The notes beneath the pieces are model-generated. The model did not search any database. It saw only the letters and a program-made list of their open reading frames with translations, and was not told the DNA's origin. Shown here in pieces: positions 1-6,609 of a stretch of DNA of 14,940 nt. The position numbers and the translations under genes were made by a program. How positions within the stretch are numbered: the stretch's first letter is position 1; each line of letters opens with the position of its first letter. This stretch comes from Parcubacteria group bacterium (GTDB taxonomy: Bacteria; Patescibacteriota; Minisyncoccia; Phycocordibacterales; CALRHW01), in assembly GCA_943359555.1 (NCBI GenBank), contig CALRHW010000011.1, forward strand, positions 1-14,940, written 5' to 3'.

Positions 1-1
1 C

Positions 2-2296
2 GTCCGCAGAACAGTCGTGCCTTTTGAGCAAATATCACAGTATGTAAAAGATGCGACTATTGCTATAGAAGATAAAGATTTTTATAGCCACAGCGGGGTA
101 AAACCGTCATCTTTTGTGCGTGCGTTGTTTGCAAATATACAAACTGGGCAATTTAGCCAGGGTGGCTCCACAATCACACAGCAAGTCGTAAAAAACTCTT
201 TACTGACTAGAGAAAAAAGTATTACAAGAAAAGTAAAAGAGTGGGTGCTCGCGATAAAACTTGAAAAAATTATTTCAAAAGACGAAATACTTGGTATGTA
301 TTTAAATGAAATACCTTATGGTGGCAGTATTTATGGTATAGAAGAAGCGAGCGACACTTTTTTTGAAAAAAAAGCGATTGACCTCACTATCGCAGAAAGT
401 GCATACCTTGCTTCTCTACCAAAAGCGCCAACTTTTTATTCTCCTTACAAAAATCGCAAACGCTTGGACGAAAGAAAAGATCTCGTGCTAAAAGAAATGC
501 TCGCGGGTAAATATATAACCCAAAAAGAGTACGACGATGCAAAAAAAGAAGTGGTGGTTTTCAAAAACCAACAAACGGGTGGCATAAAAGCTCCTCATTT
601 CGTGATGTTTGTAAAAGGTTTGTTGGAAAAAAAATACGGCGAGCAGGTACTGGAAGAGGGTGGGCTAAAAATAATTACAACTATTGATTACGCGGTTCAG
701 CAGATGTTAGAAAAAGAGGCACAAGAATACGCTTTAGCAAACGACAAAGCTAATCAGGCTTCAAATATAGCGGTGGTAGCCCTTGACCCAAAGACCGGGC
801 AAATACTTGCGATGGTTGGCTCAAGAAACTATTTTGACACTGAAATAGATGGCAATTTTAATGTGGCGCTCGCTAACAGGCAACCGGGCTCTGCCTTTAA
901 ACCGTTTGCGTATGCAGAGGCCTTTATAAAAGGTTATACGCCCGATACGGTGCTTTTTGATGTAAAGACGCAGTTCTCAACCACTTGTGCGCCAGACGAC
1001 TTTAGGACCGAAGACAACGACAGCTGTTATTCTCCAAACAACTATGACGGAAAATTTAGGGGTCCTATGAAAATGCACAGCGCTCTTGCACAATCTATAA
1101 ACGTTCCAGCAATAAAAACTTTGTATCTGGCTGGAATGGGTGACGTGCTACGTCTAGCAAAAGATATGGGTATTACAAGTCTTACAAATTCAAATCAGTA
1201 CGGGCTTACGCTTGTGCTCGGTGGTGGTGAGGTTTCCCTTCTTGATATGACCAGTGCTTACGGTGTTTTTGCAAACGGTGGAGTGCGTATTCCTTATCAA
1301 CCTATTTTAGAAATACAAAAAAAGGACGGCACACTGGTGGAAAAACCTGTCGGTACACCAATCACGATATTGCCAGAAAATGTGGCGTCTCAAATCTCTA
1401 ACATTTTATCAGATGACCCTGCGCGTGCGCCGGTATTTGGCGTGCATTCTAGCTTATACATAGCTGGTAGAGATGTCGCCGTAAAAACAGGAACCACAAA
1501 CGACTACAAGGACGCTTGGATTATAGGTTATACGCCGAGCCTTGTTATTGGTGCTTGGGCAGGAAATAACAACAACACTCCGATAAATAAAAAGGTGGCT
1601 GGATATATTATTGCGCCGTTTTGGAATAAAGTAATGGTCGCGACGCTAAAAAATTATCCAAACGAGGAGTTTAGAGAACCGGACCGAGAAGACCTTTCAG
1701 ATTTAAAACCAATACTACGCGGTGGCTGGCAAGGTAGCGGAAGTTATGTAATTGATAAAATTTCAGGAAAACTAGCGACAGAATATACGCCGTCTGAGAC
1801 ACAACAAGAAGTGCTCACGGGAAAAGTTCATTCTATTTTATATTCAGTGAGTAAAGATAGTCCCCGCGGTCCAGCACCTGAAAACCCGAGTGACGACCCG
1901 CAGTTTGTAAGGTGGGAATTGCCAATACAAAAATGGCTTATACAAAACAATATCCAAGAGGTGTCGCCCAATTCAGCTCCAAGAGATTATGACAACGTGC
2001 ACACCCCACAGACAATGCCACAGATTTCTATTACGAGCCCGCAGAAAGACGCTATTTACCCTACAGACAAAAAAATTACGACTTCAATTAGCTTTTCTAG
2101 TAGATATACAAGTACAAAGGTGGAATATTATTTAAATGAAAACTTTGTGGGTGAAAGTGTGCAGTCGCCATTTACAATTTCTTTTACCCCAAATAGTCTG
2201 GCTTTTATACAAGACGGGCAAAATAGCTTGCGTGCGGTCATATACGACTCTGTGTTTAATAAAAATGAGGCGAGTGTGTCTTTCCGACTAGAGTAA
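2..2296 (+). CDS. Class A (bifunctional) penicillin-binding protein, PBP1A type, 5' partial
   Basis: Extracytoplasmic enzyme that polymerises lipid II glycan strands and cross-links stem peptides. Coding continues in frame to the window edge, so the GTG at 17 is not the true start and the cytoplasmic tail and membrane anchor are missing. Numbering from that GTG: the GT51 glycosyltransferase holds the catalytic ED pair (E18-D19), GGSTITQQ (49-56), RKxxE (71-75) and the YLNE motif (95-98). The transpeptidase holds SxxK (S292-AF-K295), SIN (360-362) and KTG (490-492). All key residues are present, so the enzyme should be active. Residues about 668-759 form a beta-rich Ig-like domain not found in the minimal family, probably contacting wall or surface polymers. 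It ends 27 bp from a convergent gene. Family assignment is secure; the role of the C-terminal domain is inference. Confidence 0.96.
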   Translation, partial: VRRTVVPFEQISQYVKDATIAIEDKDFYSHSGVKPSSFVRALFANIQTGQFSQGGSTITQQVVKNSLLTREKSITRKVKEWVLAIKLEKIISKDEILGMYLNEIPYGGSIYGIEEASDTFFEKKAIDLTIAESAYLASLPKAPTFYSPYKNRKRLDERKDLVLKEMLAGKYITQKEYDDAKKEVVVFKNQQTGGIKAPHFVMFVKGLLEKKYGEQVLEEGGLKIITTIDYAVQQMLEKEAQEYALANDKANQASNIAVVALDPKTGQILAMVGSRNYFDTEIDGNFNVALANRQPGSAFKPFAYAEAFIKGYTPDTVLFDVKTQFSTTCAPDDFRTEDNDSCYSPNNYDGKFRGPMKMHSALAQSINVPAIKTLYLAGMGDVLRLAKDMGITSLTNSNQYGLTLVLGGGEVSLLDMTSAYGVFANGGVRIPYQPILEIQKKDGTLVEKPVGTPITILPENVASQISNILSDDPARAPVFGVHSSLYIAGRDVAVKTGTTNDYKDAWIIGYTPSLVIGAWAGNNNNTPINKKVAGYIIAPFWNKVMVATLKNYPNEEFREPDREDLSDLKPILRGGWQGSGSYVIDKISGKLATEYTPSETQQEVLTGKVHSILYSVSKDSPRGPAPENPSDDPQFVRWELPIQKWLIQNNIQEVSPNSAPRDYDNVHTPQTMPQISITSPQKDAIYPTDKKITTSISFSSRYTSTKVEYYLNENFVGESVQSPFTISFTPNSLAFIQDGQNSLRAVIYDSVFNKNEASVSFRLE

Positions 2297-2323
2297 GTGT
2301 GGGTAGCATAGCGTCACGAAAAA

Positions 2324-2578
2324 TTAGCGGATATCAAATATTTTCCCACTAGCGTTTTCGTTTATTTTTTCTAGAATTGCCTTTTTCTTTAAAAAAATTG
2401 TGTTTTTAAGTGCGCTTGATGTGCTCACAAACAAAACATCATTTCTAATACTGATATCTTTAGCTAAAACATCCGTGCCAGTTTCTTTTTTTATCGCTTC
2501 TATTGCCAAATCTACCCGCGCGCCTTGTGAAAATAGTATTTTTTTAAATCTTTGTAAAAAAGATCCAGCGTTTTCCAT
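2324..2578 (-). CDS. DUF721 / DciA-like small protein
   Basis: An 84-residue protein resembling the DUF721 domain. The N-terminal part has a short basic helix (RFKKILF, 10-16) and an AIEAIKKETG segment. The second half alternates strand and helix (DVLFVSTSSALKNTIFLKKKAILEKIN), the KH-like pattern typical of the family, and it ends in IFDIR. DUF721 defines DciA, which helps load the replicative helicase in bacteria without DnaC/DnaI. At 84 residues it is shorter than most DciA proteins and is essentially the domain alone. It begins 5 nt after the dnaN stop, so it is almost certainly co-transcribed with dnaN. That setting supports a replication role, but the fold call rests on pattern recognition only. 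An RNA-binding KH-like protein is the alternative. Confidence 0.72.
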   Translation of the reverse strand: MENAGSFLQRFKKILFSQGARVDLAIEAIKKETGTDVLAKDISIRNDVLFVSTSSALKNTIFLKKKAILEKINENASGKIFDIR

Positions 2579-2583
2579 ATTTC

Positions 2584-3687
2584 TTATTTATTCATTGGCA
2601 TTACGAGGTAAAGAAACGACTTATCTGAAACGCCACGTATTACAAGGGGCTTACTTATACCATTAAAACTAAGGGAAACGCTGTCGGATTCTATTGATTG
2701 TAAACAGTCTACGATGTATTTGTAGTTGAAATTGATATCCACATCTTCTCCACTAAAAACCGCGTCTATAGTGTTGGTGTTGTCGCCGACGTCAGAGTTT
2801 TTGGTCTGCAATTCAAACACCTTTTTAGATGGAAGAGCCTTTACGTTTATTTGGTTTAGTTTGTTTGAAAAAATGTTTGCAATTTTAAGCGAATTTACAA
2901 AATCTTGCTTAAGCATTACTACTTCGGTGGTATTACCTTTTGGAATTATTTGTTTATAGTCTGGAAAAATACCATCTATAACGCGAGATGTGAGATAAAC
3001 GCCGTCGTAACTAAAAGAAATTTGGTTTTTTTCTAAATTTACTTGCACTTCTCCACTTATTTCTTCTAAAACGCGAATTATCTCTGGAATATTTTTAAAA
3101 GGTATAAGTAAACTACCAAATTCTTTCGCTTTTTTTGTTTGGATCTTTTTTTCTGCAAGTCTAAACGAATCTGTCGCCACAAAAACAATATCTTCATCAT
3201 CATTACAATAAATATATACAGAAGAAAGCTCGGCTTTCATACTAGAAATAGCTGAGCTATACCACACTGATTTTAACCCGCGCACAAACTCACCGGCATT
3301 TATTTTAAAAGTTTTATCACTCACTACCACAGGAATAGTTGGAAAATCTTCTTTTAAATGTGTCTTTATGTGTGTTTTATTTTTTTGCGTAGACACAAAA
3401 AGATTATTTTCTTCCACACTCAGTGTTACCGTTTTGTCGTCACTGATACTAGAAAGGAAAGAGCCCAATATACCAGCTGGAATAGCCACAGAGCCTTCTG
3501 TAACGACTTTTACTGGCATTGTTATCTCTACACCCAAATCAAGGTTTGTAGACCGTATTATCAAGCTGTTTTTTGTAGCCTCAAGTAAAATACAGTTAAT
3601 AACTTGCAGAGAATGATTTCTTCCAGCAATTCTTTCTACTTGTAAAATATTCTTACTCAATTTTTCTATTATGCATTCTACTTTCAT
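2584..3687 (-). CDS. dnaN: DNA polymerase III subunit beta (sliding clamp)
   Basis: Ring-forming processivity clamp that tethers DNA polymerase III and other DNA enzymes to the template. The protein is 367 residues from the ATG at 3687, the usual length for three clamp domains. The N-terminus MKVECIIEKL and the C-terminal end SFLYLVMPMNK match the family; the C-terminal strand lies near the hydrophobic cleft that binds clamp-binding motifs. An in-frame GTG two codons upstream (3693) gives MNMKVEC; I prefer the ATG because family members begin at this point. The gene lies 211 bp after dnaA in the same direction and is followed 5 nt later by the DUF721 gene. No Shine-Dalgarno sequence precedes either start. 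Confidence 0.97.
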   Translation of the reverse strand: MKVECIIEKLSKNILQVERIAGRNHSLQVINCILLEATKNSLIIRSTNLDLGVEITMPVKVVTEGSVAIPAGILGSFLSSISDDKTVTLSVEENNLFVSTQKNKTHIKTHLKEDFPTIPVVVSDKTFKINAGEFVRGLKSVWYSSAISSMKAELSSVYIYCNDDEDIVFVATDSFRLAEKKIQTKKAKEFGSLLIPFKNIPEIIRVLEEISGEVQVNLEKNQISFSYDGVYLTSRVIDGIFPDYKQIIPKGNTTEVVMLKQDFVNSLKIANIFSNKLNQINVKALPSKKVFELQTKNSDVGDNTNTIDAVFSGEDVDINFNYKYIVDCLQSIESDSVSLSFNGISKPLVIRGVSDKSFLYLVMPMNK

Positions 3688-3707
3688 ATTCACTATATTA
3701 GTTAATT

Positions 3708-3713
3708 ATTATA
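3708..3713 (-). promoter_or_regulatory. Possible -10 element of dnaN (TATAAT)
   Basis: A perfect TATAAT on the minus strand lies 20 nt before the dnaN ATG. The sequence 17 nt upstream reads TAATAA, a poor -35, and the surroundings are extremely AT-rich, so a chance match is quite possible. If real, it would lie inside the putative unwinding element of oriC and link dnaN transcription to origin activity. Confidence 0.35.
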
Positions 3714-3740
3714 TTTAAATACTATTACTATTATTAATAC

Positions 3741-3749
3741 TGTGGATAA
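3741..3749 (-). promoter_or_regulatory. DnaA box, exact TTATCCACA
   Basis: Exact consensus DnaA-binding site on the minus strand, directly at the edge of the AT-rich tract. A second partial site (TGGATAAC at 3751-3758) follows in tandem, giving two adjacent half-similar elements. Confidence 0.85.
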
Positions 3750-3810
3750 CTGGATAACTTTTTAAACCCATATTCTTGAACACTTTTCTTGTAATTTCTT
3801 AAACATAACT

Positions 3811-3819
3811 TGTTGATAA
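3811..3819 (-). promoter_or_regulatory. Near-consensus DnaA box (TTATCAACA)
   Basis: One mismatch from TTATCCACA. Sites of this kind often act as lower-affinity DnaA sites within an origin. Supported mainly by its position among better boxes. Confidence 0.5.
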
Positions 3820-3831
3820 TATTTTATATGA

Positions 3832-3840
3832 TGTGAATAA
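3832..3840 (-). promoter_or_regulatory. DnaA box (TTATTCACA)
   Basis: Matches the relaxed consensus TTATNCACA on the minus strand, 21 bp from the near-consensus box at 3811. Confidence 0.75.
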
Positions 3841-3868
3841 AATTTTTAACGACCAATTTTTTCTTTTC

Positions 3869-3877
3869 TTATCCACA
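3869..3877 (+). promoter_or_regulatory. DnaA box, exact TTATCCACA
   Basis: Exact consensus site on the plus strand, so it points opposite to the boxes at 3741 and 3832. A one-mismatch box follows at 3890, ending directly at the dnaA stop codon. Confidence 0.82.
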
Positions 3878-3889
3878 TTTATTCAAGTC

Positions 3890-3898
3890 TTGTTCACA
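3890..3898 (+). promoter_or_regulatory. Near-consensus DnaA box (TTGTTCACA)
   Basis: One mismatch from TTATNCACA. It abuts the dnaA stop codon. The same variant TTGTTCACA recurs on the minus strand at 5316-5324, on the other side of dnaA, which makes chance less likely. Confidence 0.5.
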
Positions 3899-5245
3899 TC
3901 ATATCAACATCGCCCGAATCCTATTTATCTCCTGCGAAAGAACATTATCAAACCTGAGATCATTTTTTATTTTTTCGCAAGAGTGAATAACGGTCGTGTG
4001 ATCTCGCCCACCCATTTTTTCGCCGATAGACGGATAAGATATATTGAAATCTTCCCGCAAAATATACATCGTTATTTGTCTAGGTTTTATAATTTCCTTT
4101 TTACGAGTCTTTTCATAAATACTTTCTTCGTTTATATTGTAGAAATCAGCGACGATCTTGATAATTTCTTTTGGAGAAAGGTTTCTTTTTGGGCTGGCGC
4201 TATTTTTGATAAGATTTTTTACATCATTTAGTGTGAGCTCTTTTTGTTTTAGTCTAGCTTGGCAGATTATTGTGTTGAGCGCGCCTTCAAGCTCACGAAT
4301 ATTACTAGAAAGAGTTTGTGCCAAGTAATCTATGATTTCCAGCGACAAATCGTGGTTGTGAAAACGCAATTTAGCCTTTAGTATAGCCGTTCTAGACTCA
4401 TGATCTGGTGCTGGTATGTCTACTATCATACCTGCTGCAAAACGTGATTTTAGGCGGTCTTCTAGATTTTGAATATAGTTTGGGTGTTTGTCCGAAGAAA
4501 AAATGATTTGCTTGTTGTTTTCGTATAGATGATTGAACAAATGAAACAACTCTTCTTGCGTATTCTGTTTATTTGAGAAAAACTGTATATCATCCATGAT
4601 TAAAACGTCATATTTTCGGTATTTTTCTTTAAAATTGTTGACCTTGTGGTTTTGAACAGAGTTTACATAGTCCACCGTAAACTTTTCCGATGTTACATAG
4701 TGAATTTTACTATCAGGATAGTTTTGTTTCATATAATTACCCACAGCTTGAATAAGGTGTGTCTTTCCATGCCCAGTGTTTCCGTAAATAAATAGAGGGT
4801 TGTATACAATTCCCGGCTTTTTTATAATCGCTTGTGCTGCGGCGTGTGCTAGCTCGTTGAATGGTCCAATAACAAACGAGTCAAAGGTGTATTTTGGATT
4901 TAAATTGTCGTCTTTGTTTATATAAAACTCACTCAAAGGAAGCTCACCTGCACTTTGCGGGATATTTTTTATTGTTCTTTGGTCCTCTTTTTTTACATCG
5001 TTTTTATTGACGATATAATCTAGAGATCTGATGTTTTCTGACAAAGCTCGCAATGATTTTAAAATAGATCCGTGATATTTGTCTACCATCCACTGTTTTA
5101 CAAAGGCGTTTGGCACACTGAGATAAGCGACACCGTCTTCCAGCTTGTAAATAAAGGTATCTTTGAACCAAGTATTAAAATTAGCTTTAGAAACGTTGAT
5201 TTCTACATCCACAAGCACACTTTCCCAAAGTTTTTTGCTATCCAT
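3899..5245 (-). CDS. dnaA: Chromosomal replication initiator protein DnaA
   Basis: AAA+ ATPase that binds DnaA boxes, melts the origin and recruits the replicative helicase. At 448 residues it has normal length. Domain I (about 1-80, with KLWESVL and NTWF) mediates self- and helicase contacts, followed by a short linker (about 80-115). The AAA+ core holds Walker A GNTGHGKT (155-162), Walker B VLIMDDIQ (214-221) and box VII LKSRF (265-269). Domain IV ends with the DNA-binding signature GGRDHTTVIHSCEKI (412-426). It stops at TGA, showing that TGA is a true stop here. It is the first gene of a leftward dnaA-dnaN-DUF721 set. A TATAAT lies only 10 nt before the ATG and DnaA boxes lie just upstream, so autoregulation is likely. 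Confidence 0.98.
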   Translation of the reverse strand: MDSKKLWESVLVDVEINVSKANFNTWFKDTFIYKLEDGVAYLSVPNAFVKQWMVDKYHGSILKSLRALSENIRSLDYIVNKNDVKKEDQRTIKNIPQSAGELPLSEFYINKDDNLNPKYTFDSFVIGPFNELAHAAAQAIIKKPGIVYNPLFIYGNTGHGKTHLIQAVGNYMKQNYPDSKIHYVTSEKFTVDYVNSVQNHKVNNFKEKYRKYDVLIMDDIQFFSNKQNTQEELFHLFNHLYENNKQIIFSSDKHPNYIQNLEDRLKSRFAAGMIVDIPAPDHESRTAILKAKLRFHNHDLSLEIIDYLAQTLSSNIRELEGALNTIICQARLKQKELTLNDVKNLIKNSASPKRNLSPKEIIKIVADFYNINEESIYEKTRKKEIIKPRQITMYILREDFNISYPSIGEKMGGRDHTTVIHSCEKIKNDLRFDNVLSQEINRIRAMLI

Positions 5246-5255
5246 ATTAGTGACT

Positions 5256-5261
5256 ATTATA
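5256..5261 (-). promoter_or_regulatory. -10 element of dnaA (TATAAT), close to the start codon
   Basis: A perfect TATAAT on the minus strand ends 10 nt before the dnaA ATG. Transcription from it would begin about 0-4 nt before the ATG, giving a leaderless or nearly leaderless mRNA. No good -35 hexamer is visible 16-18 nt upstream, and no Shine-Dalgarno sequence is present. Confidence 0.55.
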
Positions 5262-5315
5262 TATGATAGCCAACATGTTTCTACTTGTTAAAAAGTGACA
5301 CTTATGTTGATACAC

Positions 5316-5324
5316 TGTGAACAA
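5316..5324 (-). promoter_or_regulatory. Near-consensus DnaA box (TTGTTCACA)
   Basis: One mismatch from TTATNCACA, on the minus strand, separated by 2 bp from the better box at 5327. The pair sits between the divergent dnaA and rpmH start points. Confidence 0.5.
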
Positions 5325-5325
5325 G

Positions 5326-5354
5326 TTGTGAATAACTCAGTCATAATATATACT
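5326..5354 (+). promoter_or_regulatory. Promoter of rpmH-rnpA (TTGTGA - 17 nt - TATACT)
   Basis: The -35 TTGTGA (5326-5331) and the -10 TATACT (5349-5354) are separated by the ideal 17 nt. The predicted start is about 5361, one base before the rpmH ATG at 5362, so the transcript would be essentially leaderless. The DnaA box at 5327 overlaps the -35. Confidence 0.6.
5327..5335 (-). promoter_or_regulatory. DnaA box (TTATTCACA) overlapping the rpmH -35
   Basis: Matches TTATNCACA on the minus strand. It overlaps five of the six bases of the predicted rpmH -35 hexamer (5326-5331), so DnaA bound here should compete with RNA polymerase. It may also be part of a second origin half. Confidence 0.72.
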
Positions 5355-5361
5355 CTTGTAT

Positions 5362-5496
5362 ATGTCTAAAACATACCAACCAAAAAAGCGAAAACGTGGA
5401 AAAACACACGGTTTTCTGGTAAGAAACAGAACAGCCGGAGGCAAAAAGACCATTAAAAGACGACGTCGTAAGGGTCGAGCCAAACTCTCAGTTTAA
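5362..5496 (+). CDS. rpmH: Large-subunit ribosomal protein bL34
   Basis: A 44-residue, very basic protein starting MSKTYQPKKRKR. It contains the family core KTHGFLVRNRTAGGKK and the arginine-rich RRRRKGRAKLSV end, and it has the normal length for L34. It binds 23S rRNA in the large ribosomal subunit. The gene is divergent from dnaA and is followed 4 nt later by rnpA, the conserved bacterial rpmH-rnpA order. No Shine-Dalgarno sequence is seen, and the predicted promoter puts the mRNA start next to the ATG. Confidence 0.97.
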   Translation: MSKTYQPKKRKRGKTHGFLVRNRTAGGKKTIKRRRRKGRAKLSV

Positions 5497-5500
5497 ATAT

Positions 5501-5830
5501 ATGTTGCCAAAAAATAAAAGGATCTCCAAGGATTCTTTTAAGACGCTTTCTCTGCAAAGTCAGGTTTTTCATTCCCCACACTGGACATTGCGCAGTATTC
5601 CCTCTTCCGTAGAGGGTTTTGCTGTGCTTGTCTCTAAAAAAGTAGCACCAAAAGCGGTTTTGAGAAATAGGATTCGTAGAATGGTATATTCTTTTGTCGG
5701 CACAGTGTTGTCGGATATAAAAAAACCCGCAAAAAACATAATCTCTGCAAAATCTGGTGCAGGACTACTGTCGTTTGAAGTACAAAAAGAAGAAATTTTG
5801 GAACTATTTAAAAAAGCGGGTCTTTTGTAA
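5501..5830 (+). CDS. rnpA: Ribonuclease P protein component
   Basis: Small basic protein that pairs with RNase P RNA to remove 5' leaders from tRNA precursors. It has 109 residues, the normal size. The diagnostic RNR-type helix is present as KAVLRNRIRRMVYSF (about 51-65), preceded by the strand FAVLVSKKVAPKA. The N-terminus MLPKNKRISK fits the family start. The start lies 4 nt after rpmH, so the two are co-transcribed and probably translationally linked. The region between the first strand and the RNR helix is compact. RNase P RNA itself was not seen in the window. Confidence 0.95.
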   Translation: MLPKNKRISKDSFKTLSLQSQVFHSPHWTLRSIPSSVEGFAVLVSKKVAPKAVLRNRIRRMVYSFVGTVLSDIKKPAKNIISAKSGAGLLSFEVQKEEILELFKKAGLL

Positions 5831-5853
5831 AACACCGCGTACTAATATACAAT
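5825..5853 (+). promoter_or_regulatory. Possible promoter of yidC (TTGTAA - 17 nt - TACAAT)
   Basis: A -35-like TTGTAA (5825-5830) overlaps the end of rnpA. The -10-like TACAAT is at 5848-5853, with 17 nt between. The -10 ends 6 nt before the yidC ATG, so the predicted start falls on the ATG itself. This supports leaderless yidC expression, but yidC may also be read through from rpmH-rnpA. Confidence 0.4.
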
Positions 5854-5859
5854 AGTCTG

Positions 5860-6585
5860 ATGCTTAGTTTATATAATCTTATCGTCTATGAGCCACTTTA
5901 CAACGGGCTCATTTTGCTAATGGATACTCTCCCGTGGGCAGACGCAGGTATTATTGTTATTTTGTTTACTGTCATTGTAAAGCTTATTTTATTTCCCCTT
6001 TCAAAAAAGGCCGTTGAAACACAGATTCAAATGAAAGCGGTAGAGCCAGAGCTCACAGCACTAAAAGAGCAATATAAAGATGACAAACAAATGCTCGCGC
6101 GCAAACAGATGGATTTGTATAAAGAAAAAGGCATCAGACCATTTGTGAGTATTTTTCTTATTTTTATACAATTACCAATAATTTTTGCACTCTACCGTAT
6201 ATTTTTACACCCAGGCTTACCAATGATAGATCAAAGTATACTCTATGCTTTTGTCCACGTACCCCAAGCAGTAGACATGTTTTTTCTGGGACTAGATATT
6301 TCTAAAAAACAGATAATTTTGGCAATCATTGTCGCAGTCTCAACTTTTTTTCAAGCAAAAATTATGGTGCAAAAGAACACCCCTGTTGCTAAAAAAGCAG
6401 GCACACCAAACTCATTTAAAGAAGACATGATGCGTAATATGAATATACAAATGCTTTACGTTTTTCCAATAATTGCTGGTGCTATTTCTTGGAGTATTTC
6501 CGGTGCTATCGCTCTTTATTGGATTACAAGCAACCTTTTTACAATAGGGCAAGAACTCGTGCTTAAAAGAAAGTTAAAGAAATAG
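5860..6585 (+). CDS. yidC: Membrane protein insertase YidC/Oxa1 family
   Basis: Inserts membrane proteins into the cytoplasmic membrane, alone or with SecYEG. The 241-residue form lacks the large periplasmic domain of Gram-negative YidC and resembles the short Gram-positive/Oxa1 type. Membrane segments lie at about 30-48, 95-115, 150-168 and 200-232, with a charged cytoplasmic loop (about 50-92) after the first. The segment VKLILFPLSKK marks the family's groove region; the usual groove arginine appears to be lysine (K41), a conservative change. The last segment ALYWITSNLFTIGQ is typical. There is no signal peptide or long basic tail. It lies 29 nt after rnpA, keeping the rpmH-rnpA-yidC order. 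It may insert the pilin and VirB6-like proteins encoded nearby (inference). Confidence 0.95.
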   Translation: MLSLYNLIVYEPLYNGLILLMDTLPWADAGIIVILFTVIVKLILFPLSKKAVETQIQMKAVEPELTALKEQYKDDKQMLARKQMDLYKEKGIRPFVSIFLIFIQLPIIFALYRIFLHPGLPMIDQSILYAFVHVPQAVDMFFLGLDISKKQIILAIIVAVSTFFQAKIMVQKNTPVAKKAGTPNSFKEDMMRNMNIQMLYVFPIIAGAISWSISGAIALYWITSNLFTIGQELVLKRKLKK

Positions 6586-6587
6586 TT

Positions 6588-6609
6588 TTTGTTGTCCAGT
6601 AACAGCAAA
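6588..6609. terminator. Weak hairpin between converging yidC and the propeller-like gene
   Basis: A 7-bp imperfect stem (TTTGTTG with CAGCAAA, one G:U pair) with an 8-nt loop fills the 24-nt convergent gap. No T-run follows on either strand, so terminator activity is doubtful. It is the only hairpin I could find there. Confidence 0.25.

Larger units (their letters stand above)
3694..3898. other. Candidate chromosomal replication origin (oriC) between dnaA and dnaN
   Basis: This 205-bp gap holds two exact TTATCCACA DnaA boxes (3741-3749 on minus, 3869-3877 on plus), one TTATTCACA box (3832-3840, minus) and two one-mismatch boxes (3811-3819, minus; 3890-3898, plus). The stretch 3694-3740 is almost purely A and T, with trinucleotide phasing (CTA/TTA) at 3722-3736, and directly abuts the exact box at 3741: a plausible unwinding element. 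A direct repeat of TGGATAAC sits at 3743-3750 and 3751-3758. The dnaA-dnaN gap is a standard oriC site in bacteria. The dnaA-rpmH gap also carries boxes, so the origin may be bipartite. Not proven without strand-skew or initiation data. Confidence 0.78.

Noticed and set aside
17..19. GTG at 17 as the true start of the PBP gene
   Set aside because: The frame is open to the window edge, and the upstream codons (RRTVVPFEQ) match the family sequence before the catalytic ED pair. The gene is cut by the window.
2297..2323. Terminator between the PBP gene and the DUF721 gene
   Set aside because: No stable stem with a T-run could be found in the 27-bp convergent gap.
3688..3693. GTG at 3693 as the dnaN start
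   Set aside because: The ATG two codons later gives the family-typical MKVECIIEKL N-terminus.
3722..3740. DnaA-trio element as a firm call
   Set aside because: The TA-G/A phasing is real, but its direction relative to the adjacent box appears opposite to the known layout, and the tract is so AT-rich that chance is likely. Kept only as part of the oriC finding.
3899..3901. Recoded TGA (genetic code 25)
   Set aside because: dnaA ends with TGA exactly where the family ends, and no gene needs an in-frame TGA to be read through.
3833..4231. Plus-strand open frame starting in the oriC candidate and running over the end of dnaA
   Set aside because: It lies antisense to the conserved DnaA DNA-binding domain, and the composition is that of a shadow frame.
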